Shown here in pieces: positions 44,060-52,567 of a stretch of 64,000 bases of DNA. The notes beneath the pieces were generated by a model that had not been told where the DNA came from, did not search any database, and saw nothing but the letters and a program-made list of their open reading frames with translations. The DNA comes from Verrucomicrobiota bacterium (GTDB taxonomy: Bacteria > Verrucomicrobiota > Verrucomicrobiia > Palsa-1439): positions 21,186-85,185 of the forward strand of contig PLZV01000013.1 of assembly GCA_003152315.1 (NCBI GenBank), in the 5' to 3' direction. The position numbers and the translations under genes are program-made. Positions within the stretch are counted from its first letter, which is position 1; each line of letters opens with the position of its first letter.

Positions 44060-44076
44060 GGCGGTCATAGACCGCC
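44060..44076 (+). terminator. Hairpin GGCGGTC-ATA-GACCGCC
   Basis: A perfect 7-bp GC-rich stem with a 3-base loop lies 70 bp after the lipoprotein stop and 39 bp before the convergent aminotransferase stop. It could end transcription from both sides, but no T-run follows on either strand. It may equally be a dispersed repeat hairpin. Confidence 0.4.
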
Positions 44077-44114
44077 GCTACAGAATGGAATGGGAAGGAG
44101 CGGGCGGGCGCGAC

Positions 44115-45299
44115 CTACTTCTTGAGGTCGCGGACGAATTTGCCGATGCCGTCGATGGCTTTTTCGAGTTCGGTCATGGCGCCGCAATAGCTGGCGCGCA
44201 CGTGGCCTTCGCCGCTGGGACCGAAGGCGTCACCGGGGACGACCGCGACGCGCTGCTGTTCGAGCAACTGCACGGCAAACTCGCGCGAGGTCAACTCGGT
44301 TTCGCGAATTGACGGGAACGAGTAGAACGCGCCGTTCGGCATGTGGCAGGGCAGGCCGATTTCGTTGAAGGATTTGACGATGAAATTGCGGCGCAGGCGG
44401 TACTGCTCGCGCATGACGGCGATATCGTCGAGCCCATTCTCCAGCGCTTCGATGGCGGCTTCCTGGCTGAGGATCGGGGCGCAGAGCATCGAGTACTGGT
44501 GGACGCGCAGCATGGCCTCGGTGAGCGTCACGGGAGCGCAGACGTAGCCGATGCGGAAACCGGTCATCGCGAACGCTTTCGAGAATCCATGGAGGAAAAT
44601 CGTCCGTTCCTTCATGCCCGGCAGCGCGGCGATGGTGCTGTGTTTGCCGGAGTAGGTGAGTTCGCTGTAGATCTCGTCGGTCAACACCAGCAGATCGTTG
44701 TCGATGCAGACGCGGGCGATCTTCTCGACCTCTTCGTGGGTCAAGGTGGCGCCCGTCGGGTTGGTCGGGAAGTTCAGCATGATCGCTTTGGTCTGCGGCG
44801 TGATGGAGGCCGCAACGTCTTCCGCGGTCAGCGAAAATTTGTTTTCGGCACGGGTGGCGATGGCCTTGGCGACGCCATGGACGAGACGGACGCTGGGGTT
44901 GTACGAGACGTAACAGGGTTCGTGATAGAGAATTTCGTCGCCGGGATTGATGATGGCGCGGAGTGCGATATCGAGGCCTTCGCTCACGCCAACGGTGACA
45001 AGGATTTCCGAATTCGGATCGTACTCAATGTGGAAAGCACTCTTCAGGTACGTGCTGATGCACTTGCGAAGCTTGATCAAGCCGAAATTGGAAGTGTAAC
45101 TGGTGCGACCGCGTTCCAGGGCGAAGATGGCGGCTTCGCGAATGTGCCACGGGGTGACGAACCCCGGCTCGCCAATGCCGAGCGACACGACATTGTCCAT
45201 CGACTGGACGATGTCGAAGAAATCACGAATCCCCGAGCGTGGAATACTCCGCACATGCTCGGCGACAAAATCGCGCTTCGTTTGACGTTCTTGGGGCAC
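44115..45299 (-). CDS. Class I/II PLP-dependent aminotransferase
   Basis: 394 residues of the aspartate-aminotransferase fold-type I, subgroup Ialpha/gamma. Blocks: SLGIGEPGFVTPWHIREAAI, YTSNFGLIKLRKCI, MLNFPTNPTGATLT, LVLTDEIYSELTY, then the PLP lysine in LHGFSKAFAMTGFRIGYV (about residue 239). It likely uses aspartate or an aromatic amino acid; similar archaeal-type enzymes are annotated as aspartate or MalY/PatA-like aminotransferases. In related genomes such genes often lie beside an Lrp regulator; here the nearest Lrp gene is about 9.3 kb away. Confidence 0.9.
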   Translation of the reverse strand: MPQERQTKRDFVAEHVRSIPRSGIRDFFDIVQSMDNVVSLGIGEPGFVTPWHIREAAIFALERGRTSYTSNFGLIKLRKCISTYLKSAFHIEYDPNSEILVTVGVSEGLDIALRAIINPGDEILYHEPCYVSYNPSVRLVHGVAKAIATRAENKFSLTAEDVAASITPQTKAIMLNFPTNPTGATLTHEEVEKIARVCIDNDLLVLTDEIYSELTYSGKHSTIAALPGMKERTIFLHGFSKAFAMTGFRIGYVCAPVTLTEAMLRVHQYSMLCAPILSQEAAIEALENGLDDIAVMREQYRLRRNFIVKSFNEIGLPCHMPNGAFYSFPSIRETELTSREFAVQLLEQQRVAVVPGDAFGPSGEGHVRASYCGAMTELEKAIDGIGKFVRDLKK

Positions 45300-45442
45300 G
45301 GACTTGTATTTTACGTGGGGAAGGGTGGAAATGCAAGTGGGGGTGGCGTCTGAATTTGGTCTTGTCTGTGGTAAACGGGTACCGCAACCTGTCTAAATGG
45401 GAGACGCACAAGCCTATCGCGAGCTTCTTTGGACAGAATGAT

Positions 45443-46129
45443 ATGAGCGATCCGATTCCACTTTACCGCTACTTAGATTCGGATGCGGCATTGAAGACAA
45501 TCGTCGCTAGAGCCTTCAGAGTGGGGAAGCCTAGCAACTTCAATGATCCGTTCGAATGGCGTCTCGGTATGGCCGGCATTAACCCCGACCTGGCCAAGCA
45601 GGTTATTGAAGGGTTCCTCTCGGAAGTGAACGCAAGCAGGCAAGGCATTCTATGTTTTAGTGACACTGTTTCTGATCCGGTGCTCTGGTCGATATATGCT
45701 GAAAAACATCGCGGGGTAGCATTTGAAATTAAGCGCGCGTGGCCGGCGGACCATTTACACCAGATGACCTACACCGCAGAGCGCCCTGTTATCGATGTCA
45801 ACCGACTTCGTGGTATTGGCGATCACAAGGCATTGGACGAATACCTCTTGCCTCTGCTGGGGCGCGCGATGAGACAGAAATCTAGAGGTTGGTCCTTTGA
45901 ACGGGAGTATCGAGTATTTGTTGACGTCAACAATCTCCAGCACTGCAAGTTCTCCGATGGACACTATTACTGGCGGATACCTGATAATCTTCTTAGCCGT
46001 GTGATCTTGGGATTTCGCTGCCCCTTGGAAGTGTCTACGATTGACAACTTGCTCAAGATGAATGGACTTATGGACACGAAGATCGTCAGGGCAGAGATGT
46101 GTATGGAAACATACGCCATCAAGTGCTAG
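45443..46129 (+). CDS. DUF2971-family protein
   Basis: 228 residues from the ATG at 45443 (MSDPIPLYRYLDSDAALKTI). The YRYL...FNDPFEWRLG opening, ILCFSDTVSDPVLWSIYAEK and GVAFEIKRAW, plus FEREYRVFVDV, are the DUF2971 pattern. Biochemical function is unknown; the family often occurs singly in mobile or defence-rich regions. The gene is visibly richer in A+T than its neighbours and has no operon partner, which suggests recent acquisition. The in-frame codons upstream to 45239 have poor support. Confidence 0.8.
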   Translation: MSDPIPLYRYLDSDAALKTIVARAFRVGKPSNFNDPFEWRLGMAGINPDLAKQVIEGFLSEVNASRQGILCFSDTVSDPVLWSIYAEKHRGVAFEIKRAWPADHLHQMTYTAERPVIDVNRLRGIGDHKALDEYLLPLLGRAMRQKSRGWSFEREYRVFVDVNNLQHCKFSDGHYYWRIPDNLLSRVILGFRCPLEVSTIDNLLKMNGLMDTKIVRAEMCMETYAIKC

Positions 46130-46188
46130 CTCGGACTATCACATCTAGTTTATGAACTGACCGTTCTGGTCTCCTCACCGGCTTGTTT

Positions 46189-48501
46189 TCATTGCCGGCA
46201 GTCATCGAGCGGCGGATGAAGGCGGGGCCAGGCGGGGTCGGTGCAGTACTGCTGCGGCTGCGCGATACCACGCCAGACGCGACTCTCGAAGTCATTGGCG
46301 TAGTAGTACACCTCCTCAGCGGTCATCACGTTCTCTTCGTTCTTACCCAGGCACTGACAATACGCGGCATCATTACCCGTTCGGTACTTGGCGTTCGCCG
46401 GGTCGCGCAACCACGAGTTACAGGCGTCCACCAAATGCGCGAAGCGACCCGGCGGAAGGGACTTGTCCGTCTCCGCCGCCGCACCGGCAATCGTCCCGTC
46501 GGACTGTTGCAGCGAACGCTCGCCCGTGGCCCCGCGCAGGAGATTTTCACCAAGCTGGCGCATGGCCGCACTCGGGCCGGTTTCGGTCGCGAAGAATTTT
46601 ACCATGTCGAGACCCGGAGCAAGCATGTCGTTCACGCTGGCCTTGCCCGACATGACCGCGATAGCGGGGCCGAGTCCATTTTTTGATGAGCCAAGGTGCT
46701 CGCTAAACTGGCGATATTTCGGGGCGAACCGGGAATCAACTTCGACCGTCGCTGACTGGCTATTCTGGCCGACGAGGTTGCCATTGTCATCCCACTTCCT
46801 GTCGGTGAACTGAGTGACGGTCACCGTCTCGTGGTTGGCCGGCAGGTAGACGCGGCACTTCTTCGAGAACAGCTCCACATACGTGCAGAAAAGTAATGTG
46901 AATCGTCCATCTTCGTCCACGTCGCTGCCAAAACCCCCGTCAAAGACTTGCCGGATGATATCGGTCTGGTAGGTGTCCCAGTACGCTTTCGATTTGCGGA
47001 CGAGATCCTTCGACGCCAATTGCGCCGGGGGCGCGGTCTTTAACGCTTCGGCATGCGCCGCAACGCGCGCCGCCACGACGCTCGGCGCCAGAGGAGGGAC
47101 GGCCGGCGGGCCCACCGCCTTCTGGGCCGCGATGGCGCCGGGAATATTTGTCGATTCCGTCGCGTCCCAGGTGGCCTCGAACTTGGGGAAGCCAGCGCCG
47201 CCCATCACGCCGGAAATTGTCGCGGTATTCTGACTGAGATTGGGAACGAATGTGCCCTGAATTACCCTCTTCTCAAAGTTGGTGGGCGGAACCGTGTCCC
47301 AATCGCGAGGGTCGAGTTGGAAACGCCAGCCTTGGCCGCTACTTCCTTCCAGACTATAAGTGTAGGCCTGCGTGCCGGAGTTGCTCGTCAGATAAACCGT
47401 GAACGTGCCGCCGAGGGCACCTTGGCCCAGTTGCATGATCGTCAGCTTGAACTTCGTTGGCCCTTCAGGGCCGGCGTAGGTGCCGTTGTAAACACCGTTG
47501 ATGGAGGAAAGCTTAGCGACCGGCGCGGCGGGCGCACCCGTATTCGCAATGCTGGTAGCGCCGGCTTGGGCTGCCATGATGCTGTCGAGATTAGCCGACT
47601 GGGCTTTGTCCAGTGTGGCATTAAGCCAGCCGCAGTTAAACGGTCCGGACCCGGGAGCCAACCCGGTAAGCGAGCCGACAATCGAACCGGGACCGGTGAT
47701 GCCAACGTGCACTGCCTTCACCTTGGAAGCGTCGAAAGTGTCCAGCGCGAGGCTTCCCATAGGCTCAACGGTCGTGAATTGAAACGGGCTCGATTGAAGC
47801 CCGTAATCTTTGGCTCCCGCGACATATCGGCCAGTCAGCTTGTAGGTGACGGAAGCACCCACGTAGCCCGGTAGATCAAACGTGAACAGACCGGTTAAGG
47901 ATCCGTCATCCGTCGACTTGATCGAAAATTTGAGCTTCTTGTTGCCGTCACTACGTTGGTAGGTGCCGATATAAACGCCGTTGATCGCGGTCGGCGAGAA
48001 GGCCTTTGCCGCCATCTTGGCCGCGATCACGGTGGGCATACTGGCCGATTCGGCCGTATCTCGAGTGACCTCGTAGTCAGGGCCGGGAGGGAGCAACTTG
48101 CCAAAAATCTTTCCGGCCCCTTGTCCGCCGGCGGCATCGAAAGCGCCGTTTATTCCAAACATATTCAAATTCTTTGGCGCGGCAGTTTCACATTTGGGGC
48201 GTATCAGTTGGAACGCTCGACCCGGAATGTATCGCCCATCCATGTGACAGGTGTAGGCAGTCGTGCCGGAACCTTCCGGCAGATACAACGTGAACACGCC
48301 GACGAGGGTTCCGTCCTGTTGCGTGGTGAGCGTCAGCTTGAGCTTCGTCGGCCCTTTATCGCCGGCGTAGCTGCCGTTGTACACGCCATCGATCTCGGCG
48401 GGCAGGGCGAGCTGGGCGCGGGCGCCCGGAGTAAACGCGCCGCCAGCAAGAAAGGCGAAGATCAACCAGTGTGTGAAAACCCTTAAATAAACGTGATGCA
48501 T
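46189..48501 (-). CDS. Exported protein with three related N-terminal repeats (770 aa)
   Basis: 770 residues. Signal peptide ending GGAFTPGARAQ, then three copies of a ~140-residue unit that starts with I-x-GVYxGxY (EIDGVYNGSYAGDKGPTKLK near 36; AINGVYIGTYQRSDGNKKLK near 172; SINGVYNGTYAGPEGPTKFK near 330). Each unit continues with LTGxFTFDLP/TVYL-type strands and a GSGG...TxAY patch, as in beta-sandwich carbohydrate-binding modules. The C-terminal ~280 residues are helical (DIIRQVFDGGFGSDVDEDGR; ACNSWLRDPANAKYRTGNDA) with several Cys. I do not recognise the family. Confidence 0.68.
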   Translation of the reverse strand: MHHVYLRVFTHWLIFAFLAGGAFTPGARAQLALPAEIDGVYNGSYAGDKGPTKLKLTLTTQQDGTLVGVFTLYLPEGSGTTAYTCHMDGRYIPGRAFQLIRPKCETAAPKNLNMFGINGAFDAAGGQGAGKIFGKLLPPGPDYEVTRDTAESASMPTVIAAKMAAKAFSPTAINGVYIGTYQRSDGNKKLKFSIKSTDDGSLTGLFTFDLPGYVGASVTYKLTGRYVAGAKDYGLQSSPFQFTTVEPMGSLALDTFDASKVKAVHVGITGPGSIVGSLTGLAPGSGPFNCGWLNATLDKAQSANLDSIMAAQAGATSIANTGAPAAPVAKLSSINGVYNGTYAGPEGPTKFKLTIMQLGQGALGGTFTVYLTSNSGTQAYTYSLEGSSGQGWRFQLDPRDWDTVPPTNFEKRVIQGTFVPNLSQNTATISGVMGGAGFPKFEATWDATESTNIPGAIAAQKAVGPPAVPPLAPSVVAARVAAHAEALKTAPPAQLASKDLVRKSKAYWDTYQTDIIRQVFDGGFGSDVDEDGRFTLLFCTYVELFSKKCRVYLPANHETVTVTQFTDRKWDDNGNLVGQNSQSATVEVDSRFAPKYRQFSEHLGSSKNGLGPAIAVMSGKASVNDMLAPGLDMVKFFATETGPSAAMRQLGENLLRGATGERSLQQSDGTIAGAAAETDKSLPPGRFAHLVDACNSWLRDPANAKYRTGNDAAYCQCLGKNEENVMTAEEVYYYANDFESRVWRGIAQPQQYCTDPAWPRLHPPLDDCRQ

Positions 48502-48567
48502 TTCATGCCTCTCTCTCTGGGCGCGACTATAACAGCAGGATATGACGGGTCAAGTAGTTGAGGTGAG

Positions 48568-48618
48568 TATCGCAATACGATATTTTTGCTGGACGCGGTA
48601 GTGTGGAAGGGGTATGAT
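48568..48618 (+). promoter_or_regulatory. Repeat A copy 2: inverted repeat plus sigma-70-type promoter
   Basis: TATCGCAATACGATA (48568-48582; one mismatch in the 6-3-6 repeat), 7 bases, TGGACG (48590-48595), 17 bases, TATGAT (48613-48618). After it comes CAGTTCTTTGAAA, also shared with copy 3. The -10 is one base from consensus. It points into repeat B copy 3, whose first arm starts 99 bases after the -10. Confidence 0.75.
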
Positions 48619-48699
48619 CGGGACAGTTCTTTGAAAAGATGGCGGTTCGCCTTTGCGAAACCGCTACGGTACGCCTCTTGTGGAAAATGGGGACGCAGC

Positions 48700-48832
48700 A
48701 AATATACCATTCTACGAAACGAACCCACCGTTTTTGGCTCGGGGTGTGATCGCATGTGGCTAATGGATAGAGACTTAGAACTGTAGAGCGTGAGTTTTCA
48801 CGGTGGGTTCGTTTTGGAAAACGAACCCACCG
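48700..48832 (+). repeat. Repeat B copy 3: three mutually competing arms
   Basis: Arm 1 AAACGAACCCACCG (48717-48730), 70 bases, arm 2 CGGTGGGTTCGTTTT (48801-48815), two bases (GG), arm 3 AAAACGAACCCACCG (48818-48832). Arm 2 can pair perfectly with arm 1 or arm 3, which would give two exclusive folds. A further unpaired copy of the arm (AAAACGAACCCACCGG) is at 48945-48960. Confidence 0.8.
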
Positions 48833-49018
48833 GAGCACCACAAGTGGAGGGGTTCGGTTGCCGCGACCACTACATCGCGGCATTTGCCACGGGAGTAAGA
48901 CGAGTGGCGTGTCGTCCGACTCCGCTCCGTCCGACTCGGTTTGGAAAACGAACCCACCGGAGGCCACAAGAGAGGCCCTTTTGAGCGGCGCGAAGCCAGA
49001 TTTTGGATTTGTTTGCGG
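48717..49018 (+). repeat. ~300-bp duplicated block, first copy
   Basis: Nearly identical to 54208-54511, with small substitutions and a two-site swap of GGAGCACC/GGAGGCC. Each block contains repeat B plus a second AAAACGAACCCACCGG about 127 bp downstream of arm 3, and the phrases CGGCATTTGCCACGGGAGTA and GTCCGACTCCGCTCCGTCCG. Same orientation as the second copy, 5.2 kb apart. Confidence 0.85.
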
Positions 49019-49245
49019 CAAACTCGGCTCCGCTCCGCCAGTGCTACGCTCGGCTTCGGGCGGTGGACGAAGTGGACCAGGGTGGCAGGCGAAGAGGCCT
49101 GGCGTAGCCTTTGCATTTCCTTCTTGGTTTTCATCCCACATTGCAGGTACGCTGATGTTTAACGCGGTCGCGCGGATTGCGCGGCAAGGTGGTCGATCCG
49201 CAGGCGCGACTGTTCCTCTGGGCACGCACAGAGAAAAGGAAGGTC

Positions 49246-51018
49246 ATGAAGATTTCACATATCCTGATTGCAACAATCGTTCTGGTTTTGGTTGGTAGGT
49301 CGGAAAGAGGAAATGGGCAGACGTTGACCACGCTGTGGCAATTTAGCGACCGTGCTGACGGTGGCACGCCGCGGGCCGGGTTGGTCCAGGGCAGCGACAG
49401 TAACTTCTACGGGACGACACAGGGGGGTGGGGCGAGCGGCAGCGGCACCGTGTTTTCGATCAGTTCGAGCGGCCACCTGACGAATCTTTGGTCATTCACT
49501 GGCGGCATTGATGGGGGAGGGCCGGTGGCCGGGCTGGTCCAGGGCACCGACGGCGATTTCTATGGGACGGCTGCGGCAGGCGGGGCAAACGGCTGGGGCA
49601 CGGTATTCCAGATCACTTCGGCGGGGACGTTGACAACGTTGTGTCAGTTCAACCATGCGACGAACGGGGCCAACCCGGTTGCGGGTTTGGTGCAGGGCAG
49701 CGACAGCAATTTCTACGGAACCACTTTGAACGGCGGGGCATCGCGTCGCGGGACTGTGTTCCAGATGACTTCGGCGGGGACATTAACGACGCTGTATAAT
49801 TTTCCCGACATCCTGAAAGGCGGCAACCCGGGCGCGGGGCTGGTAGAGGGCAGCGATGGCAATTTCTATGGATCAACCCGGAACGGCGGGTTGTTTGACG
49901 CCGGGATGGCGTTCCAGATCACGTCGGCAGGTACGCTGAACTGGCTGACCAGTTTTCTGGGTGACCCGAACGACGATGGCGGCGCGAACACGTTGGTGCA
50001 GGGCAGCGACAGCAATTTCTACGGAACTACCTTTGGTGGCGGGGGATCGTACAAAGGCACCGTGTTCGCTATCAATTCGCAGGGGACGGTCACGACGTTG
50101 GCCTCTTTGTCCGAGGACGCGGCCCCGGTTGCGGGGCTGGTGCAGGGCAGCGATGGCGATTTCTACGGGACGACCCTGGATGGTGGGGTGGGCTTCGGAG
50201 CGGTGTTCAAGATCACGTCGGCCGGATCGTTGACCACGCTGTATCGGTTCAAGGGCGGAGCGGAAGGCGCCAGCCCGTATGCGAATCTTGTCCAGGGCGT
50301 TGATGGCAACTTCTACGGGACGACCGCGCTGGGCGGAACGAACGACGCGGGAACCATTTTCCAGCTTATACCACCATGCACGTACACGCTCTCGACAGGG
50401 CAGGTGACGGTGGCTGCCGTCGGCGGCGACGGTACCTTCGCCATTAACGCGTTTGCGGTTTCTCCTGATACCACGAACTGCGCCTGGACTGCGACCAACA
50501 ATGTTGATTGGATTACGATCACCTCCGACAGCAGTGGTGAAGGCGACGGGACAATTTCGTTTTCCGTGACTGCCAATCCCGGTGCCGGCACGCGCACCGG
50601 CGCGATAACGGTCGCGGGCCAGACGTTCACGGTCGATCAGATGGGAGCGACCGTGGCCACCTTCTCGTTCAGCAATGTCGTGCAAATCTGCACGACCAAG
50701 AGCCGGATCATTAAGAAGACAATGACGACCAACATCACGACCACCTGCACGGTCTCCCTTGATCTGATTGCCCAGAACACCGGGGTGACGAATTCGACGG
50801 CGTTCTCGGTACTGCTTTGGGTGGAGCAGGGGAGCAGCTTTAATCCCGAGGCAGGCTCATCGCCACTGACGGAGAAGGTGAAGGCCCTGCGAGAAGATGG
50901 ATCGGAAGCGGTCAAGGTGAAGGTCAAGTTTGTTGTAAACCAGGCAGGCACCTTTATCTTCGCCACCGACACCAACCGAAACGTCCTGGCTTCTGTCGAG
51001 GTCCCAACTCCCGAGTAG
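49246..51018 (+). CDS. GloVer tandem-repeat surface protein with BACON domain
   Basis: 590 residues from the ATG at 49246 (AAAGGAAGG just upstream). Signal peptide ISHILIATIVLVLVG. Residues ~25-395 are about nine tandem units of the choice-of-anchor GloVer repeat (TIGR03803-type), each with LVQGSDSNFYGTTxxGG and GTVFxITSAGTLTTLYxF. A BACON-like Ig domain follows (~400-490: CAWTATNNVDWITITSDSSG, GTRTGAITVAGQTFTVDQMG), then a last beta domain. Typical of extracellular proteins in Verrucomicrobia and Planctomycetes; binding partner unknown. The repeats are also near-identical at the DNA level, so the unit number may vary between strains. Confidence 0.88.
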   Translation: MKISHILIATIVLVLVGRSERGNGQTLTTLWQFSDRADGGTPRAGLVQGSDSNFYGTTQGGGASGSGTVFSISSSGHLTNLWSFTGGIDGGGPVAGLVQGTDGDFYGTAAAGGANGWGTVFQITSAGTLTTLCQFNHATNGANPVAGLVQGSDSNFYGTTLNGGASRRGTVFQMTSAGTLTTLYNFPDILKGGNPGAGLVEGSDGNFYGSTRNGGLFDAGMAFQITSAGTLNWLTSFLGDPNDDGGANTLVQGSDSNFYGTTFGGGGSYKGTVFAINSQGTVTTLASLSEDAAPVAGLVQGSDGDFYGTTLDGGVGFGAVFKITSAGSLTTLYRFKGGAEGASPYANLVQGVDGNFYGTTALGGTNDAGTIFQLIPPCTYTLSTGQVTVAAVGGDGTFAINAFAVSPDTTNCAWTATNNVDWITITSDSSGEGDGTISFSVTANPGAGTRTGAITVAGQTFTVDQMGATVATFSFSNVVQICTTKSRIIKKTMTTNITTTCTVSLDLIAQNTGVTNSTAFSVLLWVEQGSSFNPEAGSSPLTEKVKALREDGSEAVKVKVKFVVNQAGTFIFATDTNRNVLASVEVPTPE

Positions 51019-51034
51019 CCAAGCAACTCGTAAC

Positions 51035-51490
51035 GTGGTCCGCCAGCAATCTCTGGTGTCGGTCATCTGGTATTTTCTATTTAAGCCTGATGACATCGGC
51101 AACGCCGCATTGGTCATGTTTTTTGCCAGTCGGCATGTCGTGGAAACCGGTGATAGCGGTCTTAGGGATTATTTTGAAGGGCAACTTCTTCATCTTGCAG
51201 AACTGGTTGCGATTGACTGCGAGAAGAAGGGAATTAGGCTGGCCGAAGACGAAAACTATCGACGAATAGGCGAGCTACTCTTGGATGCGGCACGTAACAT
51301 TTCCAAGAAAACGGAGAATCCGTCAGAAACAATCCAAGCCTATTCAGATGTCACTGTAAGTATTGTCCGGCGCTGGCCTGAATTGGCCGCAGTTATTCGA
51401 CATTCACTTCCGGCATTGTTGCGAGCGCTTCCTATCAAAGGTCAAGGGAGACTGTGGGTATTGACTTTCACACTGAGAGGGCTGTGCTAG
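51035..51490 (+). CDS. Hypothetical protein (151 aa)
   Basis: 151 residues, mostly helical (ALVMFFASRHVVETGDSGLR; YRRIGELLLDAARNISKKTE; VSIVRRWPELAAVIRHSLPA) with no signal or membrane segment. The GTG start at 51035 is weak, and the first 20 residues may not be translated. It ends just before repeat A copy 3. No family recognised; A+T content is higher than neighbours. Confidence 0.45.
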   Translation: MVRQQSLVSVIWYFLFKPDDIGNAALVMFFASRHVVETGDSGLRDYFEGQLLHLAELVAIDCEKKGIRLAEDENYRRIGELLLDAARNISKKTENPSETIQAYSDVTVSIVRRWPELAAVIRHSLPALLRALPIKGQGRLWVLTFTLRGLC

Positions 51491-51502
51491 TAAGCCGCCG
51501 CG

Positions 51503-51553
51503 TATCGTACCCCGATAATTCTGCTGGACAATGTGCTTTGGAGCGGGTATGAT
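51503..51553 (+). promoter_or_regulatory. Repeat A copy 3: inverted repeat plus sigma-70-type promoter
   Basis: TATCGTACCCCGATA (51503-51517; one mismatch), 7 bases, TGGACA (51525-51530), 17 bases, TATGAT (51548-51553). The downstream CAGTTCTTTGAAA and CTCTTGTGGAAAA match copy 2. Repeat B that should follow is instead at 54190, beyond the IS1595-type insertion. Confidence 0.75.
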
Positions 51554-51570
51554 TGTCGCAGTTCTTTGAA

Positions 51571-51602
51571 ATCCGCCTTCGTCAGGACGCTATGACGGAC
51601 AA
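51571..51602 (+). repeat. Dispersed repeat C, copy 2 (short)
   Basis: ATCCGCCTTCGTCAGGACGC followed by TATGACGGACAAG; a shortened form of the segments at 19922 and 63737. It sits in the leader after repeat A copy 3 and is absent from the otherwise similar leader of copy 2, so it looks like a separate inserted unit. Confidence 0.5.
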
Positions 51603-51704
51603 GACGGTGGACAAGTCAAAGGCCAAGGGGGTGACGTGTGCCCTTGGAACGTCTCTTGTGGAAAAAGAGGGGACTTATATATAATGTTACCCTGCTTAAA
51701 ACGG

Positions 51705-52100
51705 CTATTTGGCGTAGGTGATAAGCTTTGCGATAGACTTCATAAATTCACCGTATGGGTTTGGCGTAATGTTTCGGGTCGATGCTTCTGCTTGAGCCTC
51801 CGAGCGGCGCTGTTGATATTCTCTGTAGGCGGCATCGAAGTCTTTGGATTTCCACCAATGGACGTAAGCTTGGAATCTCATGATGGCTTCTTCGTGTCCA
51901 CGCGCAGTGGATTGGACAATAGCGGGAGTGGCAGTTCCGTAACGGAGTTCCGACATCAAGTCAGAAAAGGCGGCACGGAAGTCCCCGCAGGCAATACGGT
52001 AATCGCGCTTTCCCGCGAGCAACGATCCGAGATAGACGCCCACAAGCGTGAAGACAGGCGCGATAATGTCATGGACGAAACTCGTTACTACAACACACAT
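51705..52100 (-). CDS. Membrane-anchored helical protein (131 aa), IS passenger gene
   Basis: 131 residues. One N-terminal membrane segment (FVHDIIAPVFTLVGVYLGSL, about 7-28), then charged helices (FRAAFSDLMSELRYGTATPA; FQAYVHWWKSKDFDAAYREY). No known motif. It lies inside the IS1595-type insertion, its stop 20 bp from the left end, and reads away from the transposase. A passenger gene carried by the element is the simplest reading. Confidence 0.6.
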   Translation of the reverse strand: MCVVVTSFVHDIIAPVFTLVGVYLGSLLAGKRDYRIACGDFRAAFSDLMSELRYGTATPAIVQSTARGHEEAIMRFQAYVHWWKSKDFDAAYREYQQRRSEAQAEASTRNITPNPYGEFMKSIAKLITYAK

Positions 52101-52216
52101 ATTTTCCCCCTATTAGTAGTGGGTTTTTTTGTGATTTCAGTGGGGATGGGTGCGTACATATCACGCCCTTAATCTAAAAATGATTCACCAAAACCTACAA
52201 AGGCGATGAAACCGCA

Positions 52217-52528
52217 TCACCAAGCAGCTGGCATATTCTGGTAAGTCCCAGAGGTAACAATGCCATTCGCGTTTATCGTAAAGTTTTGCCTCCCGATTTG
52301 CTGAGATGAATAAAAATCGGTCCACAGCTTTTTCCAAGTACAAACCTTGCTTCCATCGGGCAAATTGGCGGTTGAATCTGGAGCGCCCAAACTGGAAAGC
52401 AATTCGGCTTCCGAGTGTCCTACCCAATAATTCGCTACCCGGCCAGCGTACGGGGTCGTGGAACAGGCCGAAAGGCCCAACAAAGCAGCAACGCACACAC
52501 TGAGGATTCTCGATTGTTTATGATTCAT
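52217..52528 (-). CDS. Small lipoprotein, SmpA/BamE-like pattern, IS passenger gene
   Basis: 103 residues with signal peptide and lipobox (GLSAC). The mature part (ANYWVGHSEAELLSSLGAPD, then SKVCTWKKLWTDFYSSQQIG and FTINANGIVTSGTYQN) follows the SmpA/OmlA order seen in BamE-like lipoproteins: a 'G.s..ell..lG.Pd' turn then beta strands. It might insert into the outer membrane; that is inference. It lies in the insertion between the membrane-anchored gene and the zinc-ribbon gene. Confidence 0.68.
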   Translation of the reverse strand: MNHKQSRILSVCVAALLGLSACSTTPYAGRVANYWVGHSEAELLSSLGAPDSTANLPDGSKVCTWKKLWTDFYSSQQIGRQNFTINANGIVTSGTYQNMPAAW

Positions 52529-52567
52529 CTTCTAACGCCTTTCCATTTCGACGGGTGGTTTCACACG

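Larger units (their letters stand above)
48502..49245 (+). other. 744-bp stretch without a protein gene, holding repeats A2 and B3
   Basis: Contains promoter-like repeat A copy 2 (48568-48618), repeat B copy 3 (48700-48832) and the first copy of a ~300-bp duplicated block (48717-49018) that also occurs at 54208-54511. Frames of 60-230 codons run through it in both strands with peptides like NEPT and KTNPP; these are translated repeat and I do not call them. The last 200 bp lead into the GloVer gene. Confidence 0.65.

Noticed and set aside
44343..45353. 336-codon frame antisense to the aminotransferase
   Set aside because: Shadow of a gene with an intact PLP site; peptide rich in Asp/Gly/Arg repeats as is typical of such shadows.
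48527..49225. 232-codon minus-strand frame with NPKSGF, NEPT and KTNPP-like peptides
   Set aside because: It is the translated repeat B block; similar peptides appear in three frames and at 53924-54592, so the DNA repeat, not a protein, is conserved.
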